Shown: piece after piece, positions 1 through 7,873 of the stretch | Layout: each line of letters begins with the position of its first letter | Numbering within the stretch: position 1 is the stretch's first letter | DNA from: Campylobacter sp. | GTDB lineage: Bacteria; Campylobacterota; Campylobacteria; Campylobacterales; Campylobacteraceae | Direction: 5' to 3' | DNA length: 64,000 bases | Assembly: GCF_020024835.1 (NCBI RefSeq) | Contig: NZ_JAHHTD010000003.1 | Location: 11,973 to 75,972, forward strand | Notes under the pieces: model-generated | Database searches by the model: none | Told to the model about the DNA's origin: nothing | What the model saw: the letters and a program-made list of their open reading frames with translations, nothing else | Position numbers and translations under genes: made by a program

Positions 1-710
1 TTTGCCCTAAATGTAATTTTCATATGAGGCTTTCTCCACTTAAACGCATAGATTTACTTAGTGATGAGGGCACTTTTATAGAAATGGATAAAGATTTACA
101 AGCAACAGATCCTTTAAAATTTGTAGATAGTAAATCTTATAAAAAAAGATTAGCAGAAAATGAAGAAAAAACAGGCAGAAAAAGTGCTGTTATAAGTGGC
201 GAATGCAAAATAGATGGAATTGATACTCAACTTGTTGTATTTGATTTTTCTTTTATGGGTGGGAGTTTAGGCTCTGTTGAAGGTGAAAAAATTTTAAGAG
301 CTATAGAAAGAGCTATAAATAAAAGAACTCCAATTGTTATTGTTAGTGCTTCTGGTGGAGCTAGAATGCAAGAGAGCACTTATTCTTTAATGCAAATGAG
401 TAAAACAAGTGCAGCATTAAAGCTTTTAGCTGAGGAAAAATTACCTTATATTTCTATTCTTACTGATCCTACTATGGGTGGAGTTAGTGCTTCATTTGCG
501 TGGCTTGGGGATATTATTATGGCAGAACCAGGTGCTTTGGTGGGTTTTGCAGGGGCAAGAGTTATAAAGCAAACTATAGGAACTGATTTGCCTGAAGGTT
601 TTCAAAAAGCTGAATTTTTACTAGAACACGGCTTGATTGATACTATCATAGAAAGAAATGAACATAAAAAATTCGTCGCTGATTTTTTAAGATTTTTTTC
701 TAAAAATTAA
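1..710 (+). CDS. accD: Acetyl-CoA carboxylase carboxyltransferase subunit beta (5' truncated by window edge)
   Basis: AccD is the beta half of the carboxyltransferase that moves the carboxyl group from biotin to acetyl-CoA, making malonyl-CoA for fatty acid synthesis. The frame is open from base 3 and reads CPKCNFHMRL, the last CxxC pair of the N-terminal zinc ribbon, so the true start lies outside the window. An internal ATG at base 24 is not the start. The crotonase-fold core is clear, with SASGGARMQES and the DPTMGGVSASFA glycine-rich acyl-CoA region. fabD, which uses the product, lies about 6 kb away. The next gene starts 3 bases after the stop, suggesting an operon with rlmH. Confidence 0.95.
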   Translation, partial: CPKCNFHMRLSPLKRIDLLSDEGTFIEMDKDLQATDPLKFVDSKSYKKRLAENEEKTGRKSAVISGECKIDGIDTQLVVFDFSFMGGSLGSVEGEKILRAIERAINKRTPIVIVSASGGARMQESTYSLMQMSKTSAALKLLAEEKLPYISILTDPTMGGVSASFAWLGDIIMAEPGALVGFAGARVIKQTIGTDLPEGFQKAEFLLEHGLIDTIIERNEHKKFVADFLRFFSKN

Positions 711-713
711 ACT

Positions 714-1169
714 ATGCAGATTAATCTTATTAGTATCCAAAAAAATAATAACGATGAATTTTCAAAGCTCAATGAACATTATCACAAGTTAATAAAAAAA
801 TTTAGCAATCTTAGCGATATAAGTATTTTTAATAATACAATAGCAAATGCACAAAGCAATAATGCAAATGAAGCAAAAAAAACTTATACTAAGGTCTTGC
901 TTCCTCATAAAAAGGGCTTTTGTATAGCTTTAGATGAAAAAGGTCAAGAATTTACGAGTATAGAATTTGCGTCATTTTTGCAAGATAAAAATGAAATTTC
1001 TTTTTTTATTGGTGGTGCATATGGTTTTGAACGAGCTTTTTTAAATCAAATGCAAATAAGTATTTCTCTTAGCAAAATGACAATGCCACATAAATTTATA
1101 AAAACAATACTTTTAGAACAAATTTATCGTGCATTTTGTATCAATGCTAATCATCCATATCATAAATAG
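714..1169 (+). CDS. rlmH: 23S rRNA (pseudouridine1915-N3)-methyltransferase RlmH
   Basis: This is a SPOUT-class methyltransferase; the family methylates pseudouridine 1915 in helix 69 of 23S rRNA on assembled ribosomes. At 151 residues it is the usual length. The trefoil-knot SAM-binding region is visible as FFIGGAYGF near residue 97, followed by the conserved C-terminal LSKMTMPHKFIKTILLEQIYRA-type segment with the family's histidine. It lies 3 bases after accD and 8 bases before the dksA-like gene, so it is probably cotranscribed. Recognition is from motifs and context. Confidence 0.93.
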   Translation: MQINLISIQKNNNDEFSKLNEHYHKLIKKFSNLSDISIFNNTIANAQSNNANEAKKTYTKVLLPHKKGFCIALDEKGQEFTSIEFASFLQDKNEISFFIGGAYGFERAFLNQMQISISLSKMTMPHKFIKTILLEQIYRAFCINANHPYHK

Positions 1170-1177
1170 GAACATTT

Positions 1178-1534
1178 ATGCAAGAATTGAATTTAAAAGA
1201 TTTCAAAGATATTTTAGAAAAAAGACAAAAAGAAATTTTACAAGAATTGCAAGGCAATACAGCAAATATTTGTAATCTTCACAATAGCGAACCACGAGAT
1301 GAGGTAGATATCCAACAAATTTCTAATAGCTCGCATATTGATTTTAAAATAAATGAAAATTTGAAAAAAGAACTAGATGAAATTAAACTTTCATTAAGCA
1401 AAATAGAAAATAATACTTATGGAATTTGTGAGTATTGTGAAGAGGTGATTCATTTAGAAAGATTAAAAATTAAACCTCACGCAAAATACTGCATTAATTG
1501 TCGTGAAAATTTAGAAAAAAGGAAAGAAATATGA
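1178..1534 (+). CDS. dksA: DksA/TraR-family zinc-finger regulator
   Basis: A 118-residue DksA/TraR protein. The N-terminal half is a predicted coiled coil rich in Lys and Glu. The C-terminal third holds a four-cysteine zinc finger, CEYCEE near residue 84 and CINCRE near residue 105. Family members bind the RNA polymerase secondary channel and, with ppGpp, adjust transcription of stable RNA and metabolic genes. An AGGAAC-type Shine-Dalgarno lies just upstream. The 3' end overlaps the next gene by 4 bases (ATGA), indicating translational coupling. It is shorter than E. coli DksA (151 aa), as is usual in Campylobacter. Confidence 0.88.
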   Translation: MQELNLKDFKDILEKRQKEILQELQGNTANICNLHNSEPRDEVDIQQISNSSHIDFKINENLKKELDEIKLSLSKIENNTYGICEYCEEVIHLERLKIKPHAKYCINCRENLEKRKEI

Positions 1535-2514
1535 AAATAAAATTATTTTTCTTTGCAAGTTTAATTTATCTTTTGATTGTGGTAGCTTTAGTTTATAATT
1601 TAAATTTGGGTGATTATACCTTTACTCTTTCTACTTTTAGTCTGAATCTTCCTGTTAGTTTGTGGATCATTCTTCCTACTTTAATCTTAATGATATTAGC
1701 ACTTTTGCATATGAGTTTTTACGGCTTTTTAAAACATTTACAATTTAAAAATCTCATTAAAGATAGTAAAAATTATGAAAATTTGATTGAAAATTTACTA
1801 CTTAAAAAAAATAACAAAATTAAATTTAAAACTCAAGAATTTCAAGATATTGAAAAGCTTACAAAAACTTTGGTATTTAAAGAAAAGACACAAAATGAAA
1901 GAATAGATCATATATTAGATATTTTACAAGATATTAATGAAGGTTCTTTTATAGAACTTAAAAAATATAAATTAGATTTTGAAAATGAAATATTTATACT
2001 AAATGAAAAAAATCATTGTGCTAAAGATAGCGATTATGCTTACTCGCTTATTAAAAACAAAAAAGATTTAAGCAATGATTTAGAGTTGTTTGCTTATGAA
2101 GAAGTATTGCAAAATTTATCCTATGAAAAAATAAAAAGTCTCAAAATAGAAAAATCTCAAAAAGATATTTTATATTTGTTTAAACGCTATGAAGCACAAA
2201 GTTTAGAGCTTACTCTTGCTGAAATAGAAGTATTACTTAGTATGAATAATTTTGATGAAGCGATGTTTTTGCAGATTGCTAAAATACTTTGTAAAAAAAT
2301 AGAACCTCAAAATCTCATAGCTTTATTTAAAAAATTGCAAGATTGTAATTTAAAAGTTAGTAGGGCATATTATTATATACTTGCTGAATTTGGAATGTTT
2401 GATGAGTTATTAAGTCAATTAGGAAATAATCAACAAGATTTTAAAGATTTTCAACTTGTATTATTTTTAAAAGAGCATAATAAAAAATTTGATTTAGACG
2501 CAATAATTCGATGA
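1531..2514 (+). CDS. Conserved membrane protein of unknown function (Cj0124c-like)
   Basis: I do not recognise a named family. The 327-residue protein has two predicted transmembrane helices near the N terminus (about residues 5-24 and 43-65), then a long charged, mostly helical cytoplasmic region rich in Lys, Glu and Leu without clear catalytic motifs. It overlaps the dksA-like gene upstream and dus downstream by 4 bases each, so it sits inside a tightly coupled operon. I recall a gene of this kind at the same place (dksA to dus) in C. jejuni. The helical tail suggests an adaptor or scaffold, but that is a guess. Confidence 0.75.
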   Translation: MKIKLFFFASLIYLLIVVALVYNLNLGDYTFTLSTFSLNLPVSLWIILPTLILMILALLHMSFYGFLKHLQFKNLIKDSKNYENLIENLLLKKNNKIKFKTQEFQDIEKLTKTLVFKEKTQNERIDHILDILQDINEGSFIELKKYKLDFENEIFILNEKNHCAKDSDYAYSLIKNKKDLSNDLELFAYEEVLQNLSYEKIKSLKIEKSQKDILYLFKRYEAQSLELTLAEIEVLLSMNNFDEAMFLQIAKILCKKIEPQNLIALFKKLQDCNLKVSRAYYYILAEFGMFDELLSQLGNNQQDFKDFQLVLFLKEHNKKFDLDAIIR

Positions 2515-3437
2515 TAGATTTTAGTAAAAATCCTTTATTTTTAGCTCCTATGGCTGGATTTTCTGACTTACCTTTAAGAAATTTAGTCAAACAATTTGGA
2601 GCTGATGTAACAATTAGCGAAATGATAAGCTCTAATGCTTTAGTGTATGAAAGTGAAAAAACTTTAAAAATGCTAGAAAAAGCCGAACTTGAAAATCCTT
2701 ATATAGTGCAAATTGCTGGATCTGATGAGGAAGTTATAAAAAAAGCGGTTGAAATTTTAAATAGATTTGATTTTATTGATGGAATCGATTTTAATTGCGG
2801 ATGTCCTGTAAATAAAGTCATTAAGCAGTATTCTGGGAGTGCTCTTTTACTAGATCTTGATAAATTAAAAAGAATTTTAGAACTTATAAAAAAAACAAGT
2901 AAAAAGAAAATTACAAGTGTTAAAGTTAGAATTGGTTATGATAAAAAAGATCCCATTGAAATTGCAAAAGCTTGTGAAAATTCTGGAATTGATTTTATAA
3001 GTATGCATGGACGCACAAAAAAACAAATGTATAGCGGAAATTCTGATTATGAAGCTATAGCTTTAGCTAAAAAAAATATAAAAATTCCTTTAATAGCTAA
3101 TGGAGATATCAATGCAATAAATGCGAAAGAAGTTTTAAAAAAAACAAATTGCGACGCTTTGATGATAGGTAGAGCAAGTATAGGAAATCCTTGGGTTTTT
3201 TATGAAATCAAACAAAATAAAAAAATAGACAAGCAAACAAAAAATAAAATCATTTTTACTCATTTTGATGAGATGATAAAGCACTATAAAGAACAAGGCG
3301 TGAGTATTTTTAGAAAGCACTTGCACGAGTATTCTAAAGGATATAATGACGCTTCAATTTTTAGAGATAAAATAAATCGCATTAATAATGCTAAAGAAAT
3401 GAGAAAATATATAGAAGAATTTTTCAATAAGGAATGA
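2511..3437 (+). CDS. dus: tRNA-dihydrouridine synthase (DusB-like)
   Basis: Flavin-dependent reductase that converts uridines in the tRNA D-loop to dihydrouridine. The TIM-barrel family pattern is complete: LAPMAGFSDLPLR at the FMN-binding N terminus, DGIDFNCGCPVNKV carrying the catalytic cysteine (about residue 99), SMHGRTKKQMYSG, and the phosphate-binding IANGDI and ALMIGRASIGNPW. At 308 residues it is a normal Dus length. It is the last gene of the accD-to-dus run and overlaps the preceding membrane protein by 4 bases. Assignment to DusA, B or C subtype is not secure from sequence alone. Confidence 0.92.
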   Translation: MIDFSKNPLFLAPMAGFSDLPLRNLVKQFGADVTISEMISSNALVYESEKTLKMLEKAELENPYIVQIAGSDEEVIKKAVEILNRFDFIDGIDFNCGCPVNKVIKQYSGSALLLDLDKLKRILELIKKTSKKKITSVKVRIGYDKKDPIEIAKACENSGIDFISMHGRTKKQMYSGNSDYEAIALAKKNIKIPLIANGDINAINAKEVLKKTNCDALMIGRASIGNPWVFYEIKQNKKIDKQTKNKIIFTHFDEMIKHYKEQGVSIFRKHLHEYSKGYNDASIFRDKINRINNAKEMRKYIEEFFNKE

Positions 3438-3440
3438 TTT

Positions 3441-3462
3441 TTGCTTATTAACTAATAAGCAA
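3441..3462. repeat. 22-bp inverted repeat between dus and the next gene
   Basis: Perfect inverted repeat: TTGCTTATTA and TAATAAGCAA separated by two bases. It lies just after the dus stop and about 36 bp before the next start codon. It could be the dus terminator hairpin, but no T run follows it on the plus strand. An operator for the downstream gene is the alternative. Confidence 0.6.
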
Positions 3463-3498
3463 TATATGAAGAGATACCATAAAAACAAGGAAAGTTAA

Positions 3499-3819
3499 AT
3501 GGGAGCTCGCATTAATTCAAAAGGAATTGACAAAACAATAGGTGGCATTAGAACAAGTGCTAATAATTTTGCTGCATATGCTTCAAAACTCAATGATCAA
3601 ACTTTAAATTTTGAGCAAATTTTGCAAAATCAAAAACCAAAGTGTATTAATTCTTGTATCAAGAATTCACAAATGCAGTTAAATAAGCTAGTAAAGAATC
3701 TTGAAAATAACAAAGGAAGTATTTTTAAAAATACTATTGGCGATGATCTTAATACCATAGCAAGATTAAGACAAGAAGTAATTATGATGTATGATATTAC
3801 TCTTAAAAGCCCTCTTTGA
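3499..3819 (+). CDS. Small conserved protein of unknown function (Cj0122-like)
   Basis: A 106-residue protein beginning MGARINSKG, with no signal peptide or membrane segment. It is soluble, mostly helical and Asn/Lys/Gln-rich, and contains two cysteines in CINSCIKNS near residue 50. An AAGGAAAG Shine-Dalgarno lies 6-7 bases before the ATG. It has its own intergenic region with an inverted repeat, and its last 17 bases overlap the convergent recO. The first residues faintly resemble the flagellin start MGFRINTN, but the remainder does not, so I assign no function. A gene at this position is present in C. jejuni as I recall, which supports it being real. Confidence 0.7.
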   Translation: MGARINSKGIDKTIGGIRTSANNFAAYASKLNDQTLNFEQILQNQKPKCINSCIKNSQMQLNKLVKNLENNKGSIFKNTIGDDLNTIARLRQEVIMMYDITLKSPL

Positions 3820-4417
3820 TAATTTTATACAATTTATCAATATCTTCATCGCTTATATGCGATGAATTTTTTCTCTCATAAAAATTATGTAAATCTTTGC
3901 AATTAAATTCAAATCCAAAAATACATTTTGTATGTGCTGGGAGAAAAGCTCTGACTAAGACTATATTTTGTGTTATTTTCTCATCGCAAGCAAAGCATAT
4001 AAAATCTTTATGCAAACGTCCTTCGTAATTTAAAATTTTTAAATAAGCATCTACGATAACTCTTTTGCAATCTTGTTTTTCAAAACGTTTAGCACACTCA
4101 TCTAAAAGTTCATAATAAAATGAATCTAATTTTCCAACATCTTTTAAATGCCAGTAAAAAAGTTTTATAAAATCTTGCCAAAAAAACATTTTTTCTCTAT
4201 CTAAAATCCACGAAAAACCAAGATGTATCACATCTTTTAAACGAGGCAAAAATCTTAAATTTTCTTCTAATTCAAAATCTATCTTATAGCCATTTAAAAT
4301 ATTTGAGTGTCTCATTCCATAAAAACGAAACGACTTAATAACTTGTGTAGGGCTAAGTATATAAACAATCAAATCCTCATCTTTTATACTTTGAGTATGT
4401 AAAATATAACCTTGCAT
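3803..4417 (-). CDS. recO: RecO-like DNA repair/recombination protein (epsilonproteobacterial type)
   Basis: A 204-residue protein whose N terminus (MQGYILHTQSIKDEDLIVYI) matches the RecO OB-fold start. RecO helps load RecA on SSB-coated single-stranded DNA in the RecFOR route. A FACDEK cysteine pair lies in the C-terminal half, where other RecO proteins carry a zinc finger, but the rest of the finger is incomplete, as expected for the divergent Campylobacter form. It is the last gene of the long minus-strand run; its start abuts the stop of the cysteine hydrolase gene and its 3' end overlaps the convergent small gene. Identification is by N-terminal similarity and length. Confidence 0.7.
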   Translation of the reverse strand: MQGYILHTQSIKDEDLIVYILSPTQVIKSFRFYGMRHSNILNGYKIDFELEENLRFLPRLKDVIHLGFSWILDREKMFFWQDFIKLFYWHLKDVGKLDSFYYELLDECAKRFEKQDCKRVIVDAYLKILNYEGRLHKDFICFACDEKITQNIVLVRAFLPAHTKCIFGFEFNCKDLHNFYERKNSSHISDEDIDKLYKIIKEGF

Positions 4418-4929
4418 TAAACAATATTTACACCATAAGCTTTTAAGATATCAAAAGAGCTTTGTTCTAACTTTTCATCAAAACTAGCACTAGCATTTTT
4501 ATGTAAGATTATTTCTGAATTGCAACTTGCATTTTGTGCTAAAATGATATTGCTAAATACACATATATGTGAAACTAAACCACAAAATTCTATACAATCA
4601 TAAAAATTATCTTTTAAAAAATTTGCAAATTCTAAACTACCAAAGGAATTTTTATAAAAAATACGCTTTGAACGTTTTAAATACAAATTAAATTCTTTTG
4701 GCATAAACCAACCGAAAGTATCTTTAACACAATGTAAAACTGGAATATTCTTGCCTTCTTTAGTGGAAAAATAATTTTTATCGTGGGTATCAAAAGTAAA
4801 AACAATATCTCCTTGATGATTTTTTAAAAGTGAGATAATATTATCTTTGATTTCAACGGCTCGTTTAAAACCCAAACTTCCGTCTATAAAATCATTTTGA
4901 TAATCCACTACAACAAGAAGTTTAGTCAT
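4417..4929 (-). CDS. Isochorismatase/nicotinamidase-family cysteine hydrolase
   Basis: A 170-residue alpha/beta hydrolase of the cysteine hydrolase superfamily. The catalytic triad is readable: Asp9 in VVVDYQNDF, Lys93 in FYKNSFGS and Cys123 in SHICVFSN. The DTHD segment near residue 47 and HC at 66-67 match the zinc-binding region of nicotinamidases. This makes deamidation of nicotinamide to nicotinate (NAD salvage) the likeliest reaction, but substrate cannot be fixed by reading. It overlaps the TtcA-like gene by 8 bases upstream and abuts recO downstream, so it is translated within the long operon. Confidence 0.8.
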   Translation of the reverse strand: MTKLLVVVDYQNDFIDGSLGFKRAVEIKDNIISLLKNHQGDIVFTFDTHDKNYFSTKEGKNIPVLHCVKDTFGWFMPKEFNLYLKRSKRIFYKNSFGSLEFANFLKDNFYDCIEFCGLVSHICVFSNIILAQNASCNSEIILHKNASASFDEKLEQSSFDILKAYGVNIV

Positions 4930-5680
4930 TTTGAGTATAGAAAAAACTACTTGTGTGGATATTACTAAAAGCTGTTTTTAAGCTAGTAAATAATTTTGGA
5001 TTTTCATTTTCTAAATTTGCTAAAAGCTGTTTTGCTTCTTCTCTAGCGTGTGGAAATTTAATATTTCTTTGACTAAGCTTCATACCAGGACAAAACTCAT
5101 TTCCTATAACTTCTAAAGAATTATTAATGGCATTTTCTCTAAGCTGTCTTTCTCTTACAAAGATTAAAGGTCTTATTACCTCTACTCCTCTTTTGCTCTT
5201 ATATTTTGGTGCTAAACTTCTTAATGAGCCATTGTATATAAAATTCATAAAAAAACTCTCCACAGCATCATCTAAATGATGTGCAATAGCAAGCTTATTA
5301 TAGCCATTATCTAAAGCATATGTATAAAGAGCACCTCGTCTCATTCGTGAAAAATAACTACAAAAACTTGAATTTTTTCTTATAGTATCACCTGAAATTT
5401 CATAAATATTTGAATCAATAACTTCGTGTTTGATACCATAATCCTCACAATGCTTATGAAGTTTTGTATAATCTTCACCCATTCCATAGCTTAAAGTTAC
5501 GGCTTTAAATTCAAACTTAAAAGGTGCGTGTTTTTGCATACGATTTAAAAGATGGGCTAAAGCTAAAGAATCTTTCCCTCCGCTTAAGCCCAATAAAACT
5601 TTATCATTATCTCCTATAAGAGAAAATTTAGCATTAGCTTGTGCTACTTCTTTAATAAGTCTTTTGCTAAGTTTTATCAT
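4922..5680 (-). CDS. TtcA-like PP-loop ATPase (tRNA 2-thiocytidine family), iron-sulfur cysteines incomplete
   Basis: A 252-residue PP-loop protein with the ATP pyrophosphatase signature SGGKDS at 33-38 and the family blocks CSYFSRMRRGALY and AHHLDDAVESFFMN. TtcA thiolates cytidine 32 of some tRNAs and needs a 4Fe-4S cluster held by cysteines of two CxxC motifs. Here each motif has lost its second cysteine: C107 is followed by F110, and C197 by M200. The protein may therefore use another sulfur route or another tRNA substrate. It overlaps the hydrolase gene by 8 bases and its ATG is shared with the mtnN stop region. The family call is firm; the reaction is not. Confidence 0.8.
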   Translation of the reverse strand: MIKLSKRLIKEVAQANAKFSLIGDNDKVLLGLSGGKDSLALAHLLNRMQKHAPFKFEFKAVTLSYGMGEDYTKLHKHCEDYGIKHEVIDSNIYEISGDTIRKNSSFCSYFSRMRRGALYTYALDNGYNKLAIAHHLDDAVESFFMNFIYNGSLRSLAPKYKSKRGVEVIRPLIFVRERQLRENAINNSLEVIGNEFCPGMKLSQRNIKFPHAREEAKQLLANLENENPKLFTSLKTAFSNIHTSSFFYTQND

Positions 5681-6366
5681 TATAATTTATCACAAATTTT
5701 TAAAACAAAATCTGCTGAAATTTTTGCTGATTTTTCTACAAATTCATCAAAATCAAATTCAGCTTTTTCTCCAGCTTTATCACTCATTGATCTTAACACA
5801 AAGCAAGGAATTTTTAAAGCATCACACACCAAAGCAACGCTTGCTCCTTCCATCTCACACGCGTCTGCATTAAAAATCTCTCTTATTTTATTTTTTTTAT
5901 TTTCATCACAAATGAATTCATCTCCAGTTGCTATGATGGCTGATTGGATTTTTATATTTAATTCATTTGCTACCTTCAAAGCCAAGGCATTTAATTTATC
6001 ATCTGTTTTTATAAAAATTTCATTACCAGGAACAAAACCTAATGGATGACCAAATGCACTAATGTCTAAATCATACTGAACTAATTTCGTAGCATAAACT
6101 AAATCACCTATTTCTAAATTAGGATTAAAAGCACCTGCAACCCCTGTAAAAAGCATAATTTCAGCTTTAAATTTTTCTATTAGTATAGTCGCACTAAGAG
6201 TTGAATTTACTTTTCCTATTTTTGAATACGCAATCACCAATTCGTGATTTTTATATTTTGCTAAGTAGTAAGTATTATTTGCATACTCAACCTTATCATA
6301 CTCTTTTAAAGTCTCCAATAAAGGAGTAATTTCTTCTGGCATAGCCCCTAAAATTGCAATTTTCAT
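5680..6366 (-). CDS. mtnN: 5'-methylthioadenosine/S-adenosylhomocysteine (aminodeoxyfutalosine) nucleosidase
   Basis: MtnN/Pfs cleaves adenine from methylthioadenosine and S-adenosylhomocysteine. In Campylobacter it also hydrolyses 6-amino-6-deoxyfutalosine in menaquinone synthesis. At 228 residues it has the family length. Visible motifs are the N-terminal AILGAMPEE with a catalytic acid, FTGVAGAFNP, and the purine/ribose-binding DACEMEGASVA with the conserved Met-Glu pair. The start overlaps the fabD stop by 4 bases. The menaquinone enzyme gene mqnD lies about 50 kb away in this window, consistent with the futalosine route, although other genes of that route are not present here. Confidence 0.95.
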   Translation of the reverse strand: MKIAILGAMPEEITPLLETLKEYDKVEYANNTYYLAKYKNHELVIAYSKIGKVNSTLSATILIEKFKAEIMLFTGVAGAFNPNLEIGDLVYATKLVQYDLDISAFGHPLGFVPGNEIFIKTDDKLNALALKVANELNIKIQSAIIATGDEFICDENKKNKIREIFNADACEMEGASVALVCDALKIPCFVLRSMSDKAGEKAEFDFDEFVEKSAKISADFVLKICDKL

Positions 6367-7283
6367 TTTAAAACCTTCAATATTTCATCTATATCTTCTA
6401 TTTTACTTATACTATATGTTTGCTTGCTACTTATTTTTTTATTTAAACCTTTTAAAATATTAGCTCCAAATTCTATATAACAATCAACCTCATTATCAAT
6501 ACTTTGTATGCTTTGTTTGTAAAGCACAGGTTTTACAAGCTGATCGCTTAGTAATTGCATAGCTTGTGTTTTATCATTGTAAGCTTTTGAATTTACATTT
6601 GATATTACATTGTTAAATTTAGAATTTAAAATACTATCTAACTCATTAGATAATTTTATTGAAGCATTCTTTAAAAGCGGACAATGGCTTGCAACGCTCA
6701 TATTTAAAAGCATAGCTCTTTTAGCACCAACTTGCTTAAAGCTACTTTCTAGCAAAACCAAATCATTTTTTAAGCCAGCAATTACAATTTGACCTTCACA
6801 ATTATAATTTGCTGGATACACTTTTGCACCATTTTGCTGTGCTTTTTGACAAATTTCTTCTACGCATTTATCTGCAAGTCCTAAAATCACCATCATACCT
6901 GCTTCAATTTTAGAACAATCTTCTTGCATAAAAATTCCACGCTTATTAACTAAAGAAATAGCGTCTAAAAAATTAAAAGCACCTTGAATAGCTAAAGCAC
7001 TAAATTCGCCTAAAGAATGACCAAGAGCATTGGTAGCTTCTAAGGAAATATTTTCTCTTAAAGTCTCATATGCCATTAATGAATTTAAAACTATCGCCAT
7101 TTGCGTAAATTCACTTTGATTTAGCTTATCATTTTCCTTAAATAATAAATTCTTAAAATCAATTTTACAAAAATCACTTGCATTATCAAGTAATTCTTTA
7201 GCTCTTTTAGAATTTTCATAAAAACTAAGACCCATACCAAAACATTGAGAACCTTGGCCTGGGAAAATAAATGCACTATTCAT
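6363..7283 (-). CDS. fabD: Malonyl-CoA:ACP transacylase
   Basis: FabD transfers malonyl from CoA to acyl carrier protein, feeding fatty acid elongation. The N-terminal FIFPGQGSQ and the nucleophile elbow ALGHSLGEFSAL (catalytic Ser) are present, with the downstream VASHCPLL catalytic His region. The frame extends six codons further upstream (MWWSSL), but those codons lie inside slyD. I place the start at the ATG at 7283, giving MNSAFIFPGQG and an ATGA overlap with the slyD stop. Length is 306 residues, normal for the family. It is cotranscribed with slyD and mtnN. Confidence 0.95.
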   Translation of the reverse strand: MNSAFIFPGQGSQCFGMGLSFYENSKRAKELLDNASDFCKIDFKNLLFKENDKLNQSEFTQMAIVLNSLMAYETLRENISLEATNALGHSLGEFSALAIQGAFNFLDAISLVNKRGIFMQEDCSKIEAGMMVILGLADKCVEEICQKAQQNGAKVYPANYNCEGQIVIAGLKNDLVLLESSFKQVGAKRAMLLNMSVASHCPLLKNASIKLSNELDSILNSKFNNVISNVNSKAYNDKTQAMQLLSDQLVKPVLYKQSIQSIDNEVDCYIEFGANILKGLNKKISSKQTYSISKIEDIDEILKVLK

Positions 7284-7858
7284 CAATGATGACCACCACA
7301 ACAGCCACCATCTCCGTGATTATGACCTCCACAACAGCCATCACCACTATGGTGATGATTATGATGATGATTAGCGCAGCCACAACTTTTACTTCCTGCT
7401 ATTATCCCTGTTAAAATCTCATCTTCACTCGCAGCTCTAACATCAACAATATTTAAAGAAAATAGCAAATCTCTTCCAGCATAAGCGTGATTATAATCAA
7501 TAGTTACTTCATTATCACTGATTTCTTTTACTATAACTCTCACAGTCGCCCCATCTTCACCTTCGCCAAAAAGCTCCATACCAACTTGTAAATCAATTCC
7601 GGCAAATTGTTCTCTTGGTAGAGTTTGCAACGCACTAGCATCATATTCTCCTAGTGCTTTTTCTTTTTTAATTATAATGTCCTTATTGCAAGGAGCGTCT
7701 AATTTTTGAATTTCTTCTTCTAAACCTTCTAAAATTTGCCCTTTTCCTAAGATAAAAGATATAGGTTCTGTATGCAAATTTGATTCTAAAATTTCATTTG
7801 TATTTGCATCTTTTAATTCATAGAACATAGAAACTACACTATTTTTTTCTATAGCCAT
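7283..7858 (-). CDS. slyD: FKBP-type peptidyl-prolyl isomerase SlyD with metal-binding tail
   Basis: SlyD is a cytoplasmic prolyl isomerase and chaperone that also supplies nickel for hydrogenase and urease maturation in other bacteria. The FKBP domain is interrupted by the insert-in-flap region (GMELFGEGEDGATV, IDYNHAYAGRDLLF). The last 30 or so residues are a metal-binding tail made almost wholly of His, Cys and Gly (CGCANHHHNHHH, then GCCGGHNHGDGGCCGGHH). At 191 residues it matches E. coli SlyD in architecture. The stop overlaps the fabD start. Nickel handling is relevant in Campylobacter because of its NiFe hydrogenase. Confidence 0.95.
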   Translation of the reverse strand: MAIEKNSVVSMFYELKDANTNEILESNLHTEPISFILGKGQILEGLEEEIQKLDAPCNKDIIIKKEKALGEYDASALQTLPREQFAGIDLQVGMELFGEGEDGATVRVIVKEISDNEVTIDYNHAYAGRDLLFSLNIVDVRAASEDEILTGIIAGSKSCGCANHHHNHHHSGDGCCGGHNHGDGGCCGGHH

Positions 7859-7873
7859 TTTATTATCTCCTTA

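Noticed and set aside
5639..6049. 136-codon plus-strand frame opposite mtnN and the TtcA-like gene
   Set aside because: It is antisense to two well-identified genes, with no ribosome site and low-complexity Phe/Ser content.
7284..7301. Six extra codons (MWWSSL) before fabD
   Set aside because: They lie within slyD; the ATG at 7283 gives the canonical FabD start and an ATGA overlap.
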